From Trypanosoma brucei gambiense DAL972 (Eukaryota > Euglenozoa > Kinetoplastea > Trypanosomatida > Trypanosomatidae), in contig NC_026743.1 in NCBI RefSeq assembly GCF_000210295.1, forward strand, positions 2,232,001 through 2,296,000: DNA of 64,000 bases. Reading direction: 5' to 3'. The notes under the pieces are model-generated. The model was not told the origin of the DNA, did no database searches, and saw only the letters and a program-made list of their open reading frames with translations. A program made the translations under genes and the position numbers. Of the stretch, positions 51,110 to 62,041 are shown piece by piece (within the stretch, counting starts at the first letter, position 1; the number at the start of each line of letters is the position of its first letter).

Positions 51110-52411
51110 ATGTCGTCGTCGCGGGCCCACCAACCCTTGTTCGTCCTGAAGCAGCATTGTAGTGCTGTTTCGACCTGCGCTCTGGACGGCCAGGGGGTGT
51201 TTGCCAACTTTTTGCTTAGTGGCGACGTCGACGGAATAGTTAGGTTGTGGGATTTGGAGCTGCGTGAGGCTCTGTTTTCGTTTCATCCGGTCCAAACCGT
51301 GAGAGGGAGCACGAAGATGGTAACGGAGGGGTCATTTTCTTCTTCGGCTGGGGATGGCGTGCTGCAGGTCGGGTTCCTCTCCTTTACAGAAGCGGTCGCT
51401 GACAGTGCAGAGACTACGGAGGTTTGGTTTTACACACAATGTCGAAATCAACAACTTTATGTGTGGAAAATTCGCTTATGCGATTTTGATAGTGGATTTG
51501 GTGGTGAGGAATGCGGCTTGGAGACTGAGAAGTTTGTGGAGCTACTGCATACAATTGATGTACCGCAGCACGGGTTCTGCCCGGTGCCTTCTGTCTGTTC
51601 CTCCCCAACTAAGTTTCTACTCGCGGTTCCGCATGACAGCAATGGAATTGTTAGCCTATGGGATGTCTGTTTGATTTCTCGAACACCCCTGTCTTGTGAA
51701 GGGTTAAAAGTTAATTGTTCGCGGTCTTTCTCTGCTGCCGGTACCCTGGCGAAATGTGGTACAATAATGTGTATTAGTTTTCGAGATTCGACCCACATCG
51801 CAGTTGCGTTTGAGAGCGGGAACGTTTCACTCAACAGTACGTGCGGCCTGCAGCTGGCGATAATTCGTGCTTTTGCGGAAACAGCAGTTGCGTGTGTGTG
51901 GTCCGGTGCTGCGCTTCTCGTAACATCGGCTGAGGGCCGTCTTCAGTGCTATACAGTAGTCGAAAGCACTGCGGAGACTCGAGACGACGCTGGGAGTGCT
52001 ACTGTTACGAATATCTCTCTCGTTTTGAGGTGGGAAGTCACCCTCTCAAAGGGTTTAGGGTGTGTGGCGCTGCAGCGCCATCTAGTGGTCGCTGGCTCCT
52101 GGGATCACACACTGCGTCTGTTTGATGAAGGTTCGGGCCGGGTTATTTCCATTCTAACCTTTCACAATTCTACTGTTAACAGTGTTGCAATGCCACCAGA
52201 TAAGGTAGCGGGCTGCGCATTGTTTGGATATGACGTGCGGCGCCCCCGTTGCTGTGATGGTGGCACCGTTTCTTGCAGTGGCAAGCAAAGTACAAACGAT
52301 CAAAAGGATAAAGACGTGTACCTTTTCGCATCCGCGGGTGGAGACTATGCTGTCGCTGTGTGGCGCGTGGACTTCAAAACACTTACCGCTCTTTCGCGTG
52401 ACACGCTATAA
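51110..52411 (+). CDS. WD40-repeat protein, GNB1L/ASA1-like
   Basis: A 433-aa beta-propeller protein. The first blade is well conserved (PLFVLKQHCSAVSTCAL, then FLLSGDVDGIVRLWDLELRE; about residues 9-52). This LLSGD-DG-RLWDL form just after the N-terminus is typical of the GNB1L / ASTRA-associated protein 1 family. A final pair of blades reads VVAGSWDHTLRLFDEGSG and YLFASAGGDYAVAVWRVDF. Blades in between are weaker and interrupted by loops. In fungi and animals this family supports the TELO2-TTI-TTT chaperone system for PIKK kinases; whether that applies here is inference. Start at the first ATG gives a propeller that begins immediately, as in the family. No membrane or targeting segment. Confidence 0.75.
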   Translation: MSSSRAHQPLFVLKQHCSAVSTCALDGQGVFANFLLSGDVDGIVRLWDLELREALFSFHPVQTVRGSTKMVTEGSFSSSAGDGVLQVGFLSFTEAVADSAETTEVWFYTQCRNQQLYVWKIRLCDFDSGFGGEECGLETEKFVELLHTIDVPQHGFCPVPSVCSSPTKFLLAVPHDSNGIVSLWDVCLISRTPLSCEGLKVNCSRSFSAAGTLAKCGTIMCISFRDSTHIAVAFESGNVSLNSTCGLQLAIIRAFAETAVACVWSGAALLVTSAEGRLQCYTVVESTAETRDDAGSATVTNISLVLRWEVTLSKGLGCVALQRHLVVAGSWDHTLRLFDEGSGRVISILTFHNSTVNSVAMPPDKVAGCALFGYDVRRPRCCDGGTVSCSGKQSTNDQKDKDVYLFASAGGDYAVAVWRVDFKTLTALSRDTL

Positions 52412-52797
52412 AGATGTACTTCGCTTCCCCCTGGGCTTGTTTGTGTTTCTACCGCGCCATGAAGGTGTGGTGGTGGTATACAGCGCCGTAAGGTTTTAGT
52501 GCGCGCTTCAGTTACAGTTGGCCTCCGGCGTGAGAGGTCACGCCCGGAACTTTGTGGTTTGTTTTTGATGGCCGGTAGCGGCGCATAGAGAGGTTTGTGT
52601 TATGTCGTTCTCTTTCCTTTCCTTTCTTTCTTTTTTTTTTTGGGGGGGGGGCTCTGGTTTGGTGAACAGACGCTATTTCAGCGGCGTATTTCAAAATATC
52701 AACGGTTACGGGGTGCATCTATTGAGCCAGTCGTAGAACAAAAGAAAACAGCACTAATAAGGCGGAATAAGTGACGGCAACTCGTGGCTTACTTCCC
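52412..52797. other. Spacer with T11-G10 tract before the kinase gene
   Basis: Contains a pyrimidine tract (about 52610-52641) joined directly to ten G (52642-52651). It is likely the splice region of the kinase gene. No gene otherwise. Confidence 0.55.
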
Positions 52798-54414
52798 ATG
52801 CTAGGTGACCGCTACGCCGTACTTAAGGCACTGGGAAAGGGCACCTATGGGCAAGTTTTACTCTGTCACGACACAAAAACTGGGGCGCAAGTAGCCATCA
52901 AGGTTGCACGGGGTGACCCCGCGTACCGCCGCGCAGCTATGAATGAAATTGGAGTGCTGCGGGCCCTGGTAAACAACGGAGATACGTTGAACATGCTAGG
53001 ATACTTTGAGCATCGTAAGTGTCTTTGTATTGTGACTGAGGTTCTCCAAATGAGCCTGTTGGACATTCTACAAGGGAGGGGATACCGTCCTTTGCCGTTG
53101 CGTGACGTGCACGTCATTGCAGGGCGTGTTCTTCGGGCGCTTGCAGCGCTCCATGATATTGGATACATGCACTGCGACGTTAAGCCGGAAAATGTCATGC
53201 TTCGTCCTCCCACTGTGCACCACGACACAGAACAAGATTTCAAAGGAACCTGTCTTATTGATTTTGGAGCGGTGCGTCAGTTTCGTGATAACAGATACTA
53301 CGACATCCAGTCACTTTGGTATCGTGCGCCCGAGGTTATGCTATGTGTTCCCTACACACATCGTATTGACTCATGGAGTGTAGGGTGTCTACTGTATGAG
53401 CTTTACACGGGAGAGCCGCTCTTTTATGGGGCGAACCCACAAGATTTACTGAGCCTGATATCCCACACTGTTGGATTGCCGCGGCAAGAGAGGTCGATGT
53501 GCGGTGCGGATTATCCTGCTCAGAGTGTTGTGTGGAGGGGAAATGCGGTGGATGCGGAAACAAATATACGTCACCTCGTTCTCAAGCTACGCAGCAAAAC
53601 TGCGGAAAACTGTAAGTCAGGTCAGCTACTAGCGGAGGAGGAAGCTTTTGTGAACTTGATTTCGAGGCTCCTTGAACCAGATGAGAGAAGAAGGTTATCT
53701 TGTTCTGACGCCCTAAGTCATCCCTTTTTTACGCAGCATTGTGTACATGGGGGTCACATCGAGCCTACCGTATTTCGGGCGGGTAGCGATGAAGAAAGCA
53801 GCGTATGTGGCTCGTCTCCCTCCGCTGACTTCGTTTCATCATCATGCAACGCAGCGTCTTCCGGTGTCAGTGTTGCTCGATGGGAGAAGCGACCTGGATT
53901 TGCCGCTCAGTCGCAGCGCCGGCAGCAGCTTTCCTTTCCTCCAAGCGACTGTACTAGAATACCTCTTGTTGGGGTTGTTGGCCATCCTACTGGGGTCGTG
54001 ATAACTTCTTCGCAACCTTCACTGGCCTCCAGCATACCCGGTTCGCCTTTACACCTGCTTCTTCCACCTGTTGCGTACCCCAACACGGTAACCGCCCTCC
54101 ATTCGGCACCTGCTCAAGTTCATCAACAGGTTCATGTACCACCGCTATTTGTAGGGGCGAGGACATGCACGGGGGCTCCCGCACCCCCGAACTACCCCAA
54201 CAATGCAGCGGCTAGCGCTGGACGGAGTGGCATTGGCGCGCGCTTTGGAAATGATAGCCGCAACCGTGACAACAGAATGATGGCGGCTGACCCACCTGGA
54301 CCTGCTTCATTACAAATGGTACGTGTCGCGCCGTGTGCTGCAGTTTCGTCAATGTACAAGGTTCTTGTGGGAAACCCCATGGGACCGGTGCTTTACGCCT
54401 CCTCAAAAACCTGA
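52798..54414 (+). CDS. DYRK-like CMGC protein kinase (538 aa)
   Basis: The kinase domain occupies about residues 5-315. It has the glycine loop LGKGTYGQV (12-20), VAIK with the ATP lysine (Lys35), catalytic loop HCDVKPENVML (about residues 124-134), the DFG of LIDFGAVRQ, and an activation loop YYDIQSLWYRAPEVML that resembles the DYRK pattern (YxYIQSRFYRSPE). DYRKs autophosphorylate the second tyrosine. Here the loop reads Arg-Tyr-Tyr-Asp-Ile-Gln, so the Y-x-Y spacing is not kept. The region after the APE motif has a family-like insert. The kinase has almost no N-terminal extension (no DH box). After the domain there is a ~220-residue Ser/Pro/Ala-rich tail without recognised motifs, probably disordered. 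An upstream in-frame GTG (52771) is ignored; ATG 52798 is used. Confidence 0.88.
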   Translation: MLGDRYAVLKALGKGTYGQVLLCHDTKTGAQVAIKVARGDPAYRRAAMNEIGVLRALVNNGDTLNMLGYFEHRKCLCIVTEVLQMSLLDILQGRGYRPLPLRDVHVIAGRVLRALAALHDIGYMHCDVKPENVMLRPPTVHHDTEQDFKGTCLIDFGAVRQFRDNRYYDIQSLWYRAPEVMLCVPYTHRIDSWSVGCLLYELYTGEPLFYGANPQDLLSLISHTVGLPRQERSMCGADYPAQSVVWRGNAVDAETNIRHLVLKLRSKTAENCKSGQLLAEEEAFVNLISRLLEPDERRRLSCSDALSHPFFTQHCVHGGHIEPTVFRAGSDEESSVCGSSPSADFVSSSCNAASSGVSVARWEKRPGFAAQSQRRQQLSFPPSDCTRIPLVGVVGHPTGVVITSSQPSLASSIPGSPLHLLLPPVAYPNTVTALHSAPAQVHQQVHVPPLFVGARTCTGAPAPPNYPNNAAASAGRSGIGARFGNDSRNRDNRMMAADPPGPASLQMVRVAPCAAVSSMYKVLVGNPMGPVLYASSKT

Positions 54415-55785
54415 GATGAAAGGGGAAAGGGGTCAGCTGATGCTACTTTCCTTTTTCATTTGTCTTTGTAAACTCTCTTTTTCACTTTCCCCATCATTTT
54501 CTTTCTTTTCTTTCTCTTTACTACCTCTCCATACGCCCGTACAGAGGCATATGTTTGTTTCTTTGCGTTTGATCGCGTTCCTCCATTTCTCTTCCCATCC
54601 CACTCCATTATCGAACGTGGACGGGTGAGATGACCGCCGAATTTTCGTGTAGGTGGGGATGGTTGACGAATACCACTTGAGGATATCTTAAGAGACAGTT
54701 TTTTTTTTTTGGGGGGGGGGGAGGGTTTGCTGTTGTAACCGCGTGAAGGGGGAGAGGTGACATTTTTTTTTCTTTTACAGTATGTTTAATCGTAAGTGCA
54801 CACATCGGAAGGAGTGCTGTCGTACTAATATATATGTGTGAGCTGGTAATAACAAGAAATATGGAAGCTTCTGAGCAAAACGGCTGGCTACTTCCTTCCC
54901 TTTCTGCTCCATGTTTTGTTTCACCAGGTTGAGAAGCTGATTTCACCGAGTTTCTACTGCCGATTATGGTTCTTGGCTGCATTTCATTTTTTACTTTATT
55001 TGCTCTACTTCATTTATGCGGCACCGAATGGGTGGTCACTCAGCTGGTGTGGCACCACTTTTTTTTATTGTTATTATTAAAGAGAAGGGAGAAAGAGCGA
55101 GAGGTGAGGAAAGACAGTAAATAATTAAGTAAAAGAACTAAAATGTAACAAGAGTAAAGGGGAAAACATTTTCTTCTTCCTCTCGTTTCTCCCCCAACCA
55201 ACCAACCAACCGGCCAACTAAGGGCGCATTTCTCTATCTTTCGCAGTGAGGGTGGGATTAAAAGGTGTGTGTGTCTGTGTATGGTGGAGGGGGGGGGAGA
55301 GCGGAAGGGTTTCAGGGTTACGGTTTTGTTTTTTTGTTGGTGTTGTTGTTTTATTTCACTAAAATTAATTGTTATCTATTGCGTTGTTAGTTTCTTCTTC
55401 ATGTTAGAACACAGATTATCCCGCACGCACACTCACGATGCAGGACGAAAGGGAAACAAGAGGGGACCGTGTGCGTCTATGTAGAGGAAAGCATATGATT
55501 TCAGTGTACAGTTTCCATCCTTCTTACCACAGGCAAAAACACATGTGGATGAAAATTTCCCTCAGAGAAGTTCAAGCTGAGCATCTTATTGTTTTCCTTT
55601 CGTACTGCATGTGTGTGATACTGTGCTTACACTTTGTTCGCGCAACATTGCCCCCTTTCCGCTCCCTTTCTCCCCTTCCAGTTCGCTCCCACCACATGCT
55701 GCATATCTTTTTACCTTGCCGTACGCGTATGTGGCGGTGGCTGTGTGGGAAAGAAGAAGAAGGCGTCGCGGTAGGGCGTGTTATG

Positions 55786-55811
55786 TATATATATATATAT
55801 ATATATATATA
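55786..55811. repeat. (TA)13 microsatellite
   Basis: A perfect alternating TA run of about 26 bases in the gene-poor region. Confidence 0.9.
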
Positions 55812-57281
55812 ACAAATATGCTACGCGTGCAGAAATTATTCCCTGCACATTTTGGTTTTGCTCATTTGGTTCATTTTTTTTGTTTTTACCTTTGCTCCTT
55901 GACTAGGCATAACACAGCACGACTTGCATTTAAATAGTTCCGTTTAGACACCCCTTTATATATTTACTTACGGTGGGAATGAAAGAAGGAAGGACAGAAG
56001 GGAAGGAAAAGCGAAGAATTAAGTGATTGTAGCCCGGGGTGTATATTCATGCCCGTCAGTTTCTCTATTCCCCTCACTTTTTTTTGGTTTTACAGAATTT
56101 TAAAAAGATGAAGTAAACAATGATCATCATTATCATCATTATTATTAACAGAAAGAAAAGTCAGGGAATTGTTCGATTTTTCTTTTGTCCCTGCTTCTGC
56201 TACTGCTGTTTCTGAAGCCATTTTGGTTTACTCCAGAGCACTCTACGTGAAGTATGGGTGACGGAACACAGGGAGAGGAGGTATGGGAGAAGAAGGCGTA
56301 AAGAGAGAGAGAGAAAGGTAAAGCCGAGTGATGAGAAAGTAAGTAAGAGAAGAGAAAAATAAAGGGAAAAATAACATGATAAACGTTGCGAGTAATGTGT
56401 TTGTGTGAGGAGGAGAAATATGGATGAATGCTACGTGTGTGTGTGTAGGGGAGGAAGGGAATAATAAGGCAAAGAAAATAGTTATAAAAAGGAGTTGATG
56501 AGCCTGTCGTTGTCTCACACCGCCAACTCGAGTGACAAAAAAAAAAAAACAGTAATGGTTAGGCAAGGCGGCAACAATAAGGCCAATCTTTGTTGTTATC
56601 GTTGCCTTGTTCGCGCTATATCCTCTTCTTTACTACCGTACACTATTTAGACCCCCGTTTATTACCCCTCATTGATTTACATCGGTGCCCAATAAACGTA
56701 CTGCCTTTTCCATTGCTGTACAAATCTTTTTTGTCCTTTTTTAGTGATTTTTTGTTTTTGTTTCTCCCCCCTCTATGGCTGTTTTTCCCCTTCTAGGGTT
56801 CACTTTTTTTCACATTCGTGTGGAATGCGGAGTAGTGGCAAGTGACGTATAGAAGAGAGGAAAGGGGAAAAAGAGGCGTAACACGGAAGCGAAACTCGTG
56901 TGTGTAGGGGGAGGGGGATGAGGAGAAAGGGAATCTGTCAGCTGATTTTTTTTTTCATAAATGAATTGTTCGCTTGCTGTTTTTGTTTGTCTGGTATATA
57001 TGTGTTTATATATTTATGTATTTACGTATATGTGTGTGAAAACGAAGTAAAATGGTGGGTGGACAATGAGGGCGGCCGTGGGGGTTACCCAGAGGTCCTG
57101 ATTGGTGGTGTGGTGCATCAATAAAAGATGGGGATGGGCGGCTGTAAGTCCGTTTCTTTTTTTTTTTTTTCAAAAGAAAAGGAAAGGGGAAAGCGGGACG
57201 CTACGCACCATGCAAAGTGCAACAAACGCCCCTTGTCGCCGTAGCCTTATATCCATTCCCCTGATACTATAGAAAGCGGTG

Positions 57282-57283
<2 letters not shown>

Positions 57284-57315
<32 letters not shown>
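57284..57315. repeat. (AT)16 microsatellite
   Basis: A perfect alternating AT run of about 32 bases in the gene-poor region. Confidence 0.9.
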
Positions 57316-57318
<3 letters not shown>

Positions 57319-57752
57319 CATGTTGCTGGTGTGAAGATCCATTCCCCTCCCGCTTACATACATCTGCATGTTTTTGCGTACGTGGTTGAATCCTTCTACG
57401 CTGCAGAATATTCAACTCCCACATTTGTCGGTAGTTGTTACGGCATTTTTTTTTAAAAAAGGATTTGTGACTGCAGTGTGATTTTGTGTTCAACGGTTAA
57501 CACATTATTGTTATTGCTATCACCGTCTATATATACAAGTTTTTTTTTTGTGTGTGTGTATGTGTGCCGCTTATAGTAGTAAATTTTTTTACCTTTTCTA
57601 TTTATTTTCCAGACCCTTTCACATTTCTATTTCTGCATTTTCTTATTAAGAACAAAATAAAATTACTTTGGTGCTTGCTTTACATTCTTTTTTCTTTTTG
57701 TGGTGCTACATTTTGCCTTTGCGTGCGTGATTCTGTAAGGTAATTTCCAGAA

Positions 57753-57872
57753 ATGGTCGGGGTTAAATTGAGCGAACTCGATCCCGAGGAAGACGGAGGT
57801 GAGGTGTTTTTTTTTTTTTTTAATCGCAGACTTCATCTTTTGTGTGATGCTTTTGTTGTAGCCATGAACTGA
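57753..57872 (+). CDS. Possible small ORF (39 aa) behind a good splice acceptor
   Basis: ATG 57753 lies three bases after CCAG (57747-57750), which follows a long T-rich tract (57680-57720). The peptide begins MVGVKLSELDPEEDGGEV, an acidic, protein-like start unlike the F/S-rich frames nearby. The frame then crosses a T15 run (five Phe) and stops after 39 codons. It may be a real micro-gene, a uORF-like element, or a gene start whose frame was broken by a change in T-run length. I cannot tell which. Confidence 0.25.
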   Translation: MVGVKLSELDPEEDGGEVFFFFFNRRLHLLCDAFVVAMN

Positions 57873-58435
57873 CGTCCCACATTACCATTCTTTTTTTGTT
57901 TTCACATGATCGGTAGAAGAGGAGAAATCGTTCTTTTTTTTTCCTCTTTTTCAATAAACAGTTTAATTCGGTGGAGGACGAGAGGGTCATATATGTCTTT
58001 GTGTATGCGTGTTTGTTTTTTTTTTTGTTTCGGAAGGAAGCAAAATCAAAGTAATAAGAGGATAGAAACTTTTCATAGGCAAACAAAGGAATAATAATAA
58101 TAATGATAGTAAGAAGGTGAAGGAGCAAAGGGATGCCTTCACCTTCGTTTGTTTGCCGATTTTTCAGTATTCACTCATTCGTTCACTCATTCTTTTCATT
58201 TTTTTCTTTTTCTTTTTTTTTTTTGTACCCACACGCCGTTGTCTTTTGCACTGCCATCGTCATCCCTCCGGTGCCTTATTTTTATATTTTTGGCACGCTT
58301 CTCGTAATTGCCCGCTGGTCCATAACCCGTGTTCAACGCTTTATACTTTCAACTGACCTGTTGTTTGTTCTTTTTGTGTGTCATTTGGTTTTGTTTTTCT
58401 TCTCTTTTTGTTTTTTTTCTTTTTCTTTGTTTTTT

Positions 58436-58437
<2 letters not shown>

Positions 58438-58485
<48 letters not shown>
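58438..58485 (+). repeat. Perfect (GT)24 tract
   Basis: 48 bases of uninterrupted GT on the + (coding) strand in the middle of the 6.6-kb gene-poor region. Besides being a microsatellite, GT-rich coding-strand sequence is a known feature of trypanosome Pol II promoters, so a regulatory role is possible. Confidence 0.9.
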
Positions 58486-58488
<3 letters not shown>

Positions 58489-59436
58489 GAGCGGGAGCGT
58501 GGCCACGCGCGGATATGTTGCACGGTTCGGTTGGAAATGAGCAGCTGTAATCGCTCTGAGAGGTGTTTATTTTTAAAAGGTTCCGGTAAAGTGCGGGCGC
58601 CACATAAGTGTGGACACTTTGCGTGGTGCATGTAATTTCTACGTTCCATAAGGGAGGCAGGAGAACATGAGCAACGGCTGTGAAGACAGAAAGGAAATCA
58701 ATAAGCAACAACAGCAGCAACTAAAAAGAAAGAAGAAAAAAGAAAAGAAAACAGTAGCAATAGAAAAAAAACAGTAATCCAACTGTGCAAACATTTGTGT
58801 GCACTACATTTTTTTTTTTTTTTTGCACACCTCGTTTTTTTTTCTTTCTTTCGCGTCTCTTCCTCCATCTTTTTAGCGAATTTTTATTTTTGTTTGGTGA
58901 GGAGGGGGAGGGTGAAGTGGACGGGTTCATATGAAGTGGGTAGCGGGGGATGACATGAAGGATGTGGTATTTTTTTTTTATTTTTCATCTTTTCAGTTTA
59001 ACCACACTTCTGTTTTACTTCTTTGCCTCCCCCGTTCCTCCCCTTCTTTTACCTTTTCATTTTTTTTAAAGTCTTAAAAAAAAAAAAAATAATAATCTTT
59101 CACTCGCGTGTAGAAGGGTACTGGCGCTTTTTTCTTTATTATTGTGAGGGAAATTTTTGTTCTCTTTTCGTTATTTTCCCCTGTTTTTTTGTTTCTTTTT
59201 GTATCATTTAGATATACTTTTTCAGTGAGTGGTGCCCCTCTTGTCCTTTTTAAAAAAAAAATTTTGGCCTGCCGACGCACCCCTAAAAAATGTGCTGAAT
59301 TTCTCCCTTTTTCACTTGAAGACGCACTTCAAAAAGGGGGAAAAGAAGTGACGGCACTTCGCCAGAGAGTCTCATCACTGAGTTGTGTGTCTATGTATAT
59401 ATTTATCTATTTATTTTCTGCTTGTTTATTAAATAA

Positions 59437-59440
<4 letters not shown>

Positions 59441-59464
<24 letters not shown>
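59441..59464. repeat. (AT)12 microsatellite
   Basis: An alternating AT run of about 24 bases preceded by an AAAT-type repeat (59431-59440) and followed by GT-rich sequence. Confidence 0.9.
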
Positions 59465-59467
<3 letters not shown>

Positions 59468-60729
59468 GTGTGTTTTTGTGTATGTGTGTATGTGGTTGCG
59501 TGTGCGTCTACATTTCCTTTCCCTTTTCTCTCTGTATTTACTGGTAACATTTCTCGTGCTTATTGCCGAGTTTCAGCCGACGATGCGGCTGCCGCATCCG
59601 AGCAATTCAACGTGGTATTGCCGCGTTCCCTTCTTTTTTTTCCTTTTACCTTTTTTACTCCTTTCCATTTTTTCTTCCTTTTGCAAATTCATCTACGGGG
59701 GTTGCGATCCCTTATTTTTGTTCCTCTTCCTTCATTTTCTCTATTCTTTCCTCTCCGTTATGCTTTTCTTTTTCTTTTTTTTTTTTTCGGTGGCCGCCAG
59801 TAGTACCCTTTCGTTTGATTGCCGTAACATTTGTACCGCATCGCCCCTACAGTTCCCCGTTTTCTCCTTCACTTTTTTTCTTTTTTCTTTTTTTGTTACC
59901 CCTCGTGTAACTGCGGGAACTGCTGCTGCATTCCGTAGTTCACATGTGTTTGGCTCATTTGTTGGCGGGAGCGGCGGCGATGTAACGGCTATCAGTGGGC
60001 GTGTGCGTGTGTTGTGTGATTGCGGGGAAAATATTTGGCTTCACACATGCGGGGAAGAAATTATTTGACCCGTTATTACTTTAATACCGTCAAGTTGGTA
60101 ATGGATGTGCAATCGAAGGGAATGAATGCTGATTGTGAGGGTGCGTGGGATGTGTGTGTGTGTTTTTTTTTAATTATTGTTGTTGTTGTTTATTTATTTT
60201 TCCGAGCATATGTGCCTTTGTTGTATTTCATACTTTAATGTTTCTTTAACCACAATCATATACACTTTGGTGTGGTTTTTATTTTCCTCTGTGACCTTGT
60301 GGGGCACCTTACCTCATTTTGTTACTCATTTTTTTCCTTTTCACTGTGCGATCATTTGTATTTACTGTCTGTTGACTTCGATTTTTTTTTTCCTTTTCGT
60401 TGGTGGGGACGCACACCAATATCATGGGATATTCCATTCATATGTTTTGGTTCCTGTATTAAATGTTTCAATTCTCATGTTTTTTCCTCCCCCCTTCTCG
60501 TCATACTTTGCTACGTGATTCCGCTCTATATATTTCTTGCACTCAATGGGAAGTACTCATTTTCTGTCTCGTATTTTCTTTTTTATTCTTTAAACACCTG
60601 TGGCTCTTTGGAAGGTAGTGTTTTTTTATAGGTGGGTAGGAAGTCCCAGTTGGACTTGTTAACGGTGGAGATTCCGTTTTTTTTCTTTTCTTCCCTTTTC
60701 TTTTCCCCTTTCATTAGTTAGGGGGAGAG

Positions 60730-60731
<2 letters not shown>

Positions 60732-60773
<42 letters not shown>
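60732..60773. repeat. (AT)21 microsatellite
   Basis: The longest TA tract of the window, about 42 bases, roughly 240 bases upstream of the coiled-coil gene start. Confidence 0.9.
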
Positions 60774-60776
<3 letters not shown>

Positions 60777-61015
60777 ACCAGAAACTACATATCACGCTTC
60801 TCCTTTGCTTTGATTTTAGACGTAGCCGTCAGTTTCTGAGGACGGGCCAAAAGAAAGGGGGAAAAAAGGAAAGAGGGAAACAATCTCTCCTTCCGTACTC
60901 GCGCATTCATTTTTTTCTTTTTTGGACAATTGTTTGGTAGAGGCACTCGCTGTTATTACCATTATTATTGTCATTGCCGTTTCAATACCGCCATTCGGCT
61001 TGTGTGACTCTGTGA

Positions 61016-62041
61016 ATGAGTGGAAACTCACAAACTGCTAGAGCCCTTACGCGGGCTGCATCGGCTGATGGGTTTAATCCATCCAATACGGGCGCGTTTT
61101 CCCCCGATGTTGAGGATTTTGAAGCACTTGAAACTCAAGCCCGCGCAGCACTGGAGGATTTGGCAGCGAATGGAAGTCGCAATGAGGCCCTAACGGTGGA
61201 GTACATGTGCATTTTAAGAACGTATCGACAGGCCTGTGAAAGGCGTGCGCAATATGTTGAAGCAGACCTCGTGCAGCGGGTGTTGCGGTACATGCGGTTA
61301 GATGAGGAGACGCGCCACGTGTGTGGTTTGACGGAGCTTCAAAGGCAGGAGCGGGATGCCATTGAAACTTTACACCGTGAAGAGGTTCAGGAGTTTCACC
61401 ATGCGTGGAACATGCGAATAGATGAATTGGAGGAAGAGCAACTGCGGTTGGAAACAGCGCTTATTGAGCGCCAAAATGCAGAGCTGCAGTCCTTCTATGA
61501 GGAGGTCAACAGTTTAAACCCGCACGCAGCAAAGTGTAGCAGGGGGTTGTTGTACGCGCGCGCAGTAGAGCACATTCTCGCGTCCCAGCGGGAATACGTA
61601 CGCGCCCACAAGAAAAAAAAAGAAGCCGATACTATCGAGGCAAGAGATGCCGAGAGGTTTGTCCAGGCGAAGGTGGAACTGCTTGAGCGACGTGAGGCGA
61701 TGATGCGGCAGAAGCATGAACAAGAACGACACGTGCTTGAGGTAAAAGCTAAAAGGCGCAGAGCGGAGATGGAGGCGGCCCGAAAGAGGGAACTTTACAT
61801 CTTGCTGAGGCGGTATTTGAATGCACAGCGTGAGTTGGAACTTCACCAGAACATTGTTCGGAGTAAAACGGGAACTATTCTTCTGAAACACGCCAGCAAC
61901 ACCAAGGGAAATACGAGCGGAACTGCTGTGCTGGTGGAGAGCGCAGAGTCCGGCGCATTTGGGATAAGGGCAAGGAAGCAACATTTAGACAATTTAGTCG
62001 ATTCGTGCACATTACCAAAAATTGGGACAAAGCAGAAGTAA
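61016..62041 (+). CDS. Coiled-coil protein (341 aa), unknown
   Basis: A 341-aa protein, highly charged and almost entirely helical. An N-terminal region of about 35 polar residues leads into heptad-rich coiled coil from about residue 35 to 290, broken near Asn-Pro-His (about 168-170). Segments such as MRIDELEEEQLRLE and MMRQKHEQERHVLEVKAKRRR are clear coiled coil. A C-terminal ~40-residue Ser/Thr/Lys-rich tail follows. No catalytic or targeting motif is seen. Such proteins in trypanosomes often belong to flagellum, basal body or subpellicular cytoskeleton, but nothing here decides this. The full-length frame, strong codon bias and T-rich leader with AG upstream of ATG 61016 support a real gene. 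Confidence 0.85.
   Translation: MSGNSQTARALTRAASADGFNPSNTGAFSPDVEDFEALETQARAALEDLAANGSRNEALTVEYMCILRTYRQACERRAQYVEADLVQRVLRYMRLDEETRHVCGLTELQRQERDAIETLHREEVQEFHHAWNMRIDELEEEQLRLETALIERQNAELQSFYEEVNSLNPHAAKCSRGLLYARAVEHILASQREYVRAHKKKKEADTIEARDAERFVQAKVELLERREAMMRQKHEQERHVLEVKAKRRRAEMEAARKRELYILLRRYLNAQRELELHQNIVRSKTGTILLKHASNTKGNTSGTAVLVESAESGAFGIRARKQHLDNLVDSCTLPKIGTKQK

Larger units (their letters stand above)
54415..61015. other. 6.6-kb gene-poor region rich in tracts
   Basis: No convincing protein gene. It holds alternating polypyrimidine and polypurine blocks, four (TA)n tracts, one (GT)24 tract, and a T12-G11 run (54699-54721). The longest frames (for example 59478-60068) are F/L/S-rich translations of T-rich sequence starting from GTG. 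One small ATG frame with a good acceptor (57753) is listed separately. Possible readings are a very long UTR of the kinase gene or of the coiled-coil gene, or an internal transcription start or stop region. Confidence 0.6.

Noticed and set aside
59478..60068. 196-codon + strand frame in the gene-poor region
   Set aside because: It begins with GTG, is dominated by Phe/Leu/Ser from T-rich sequence, and has no motif.
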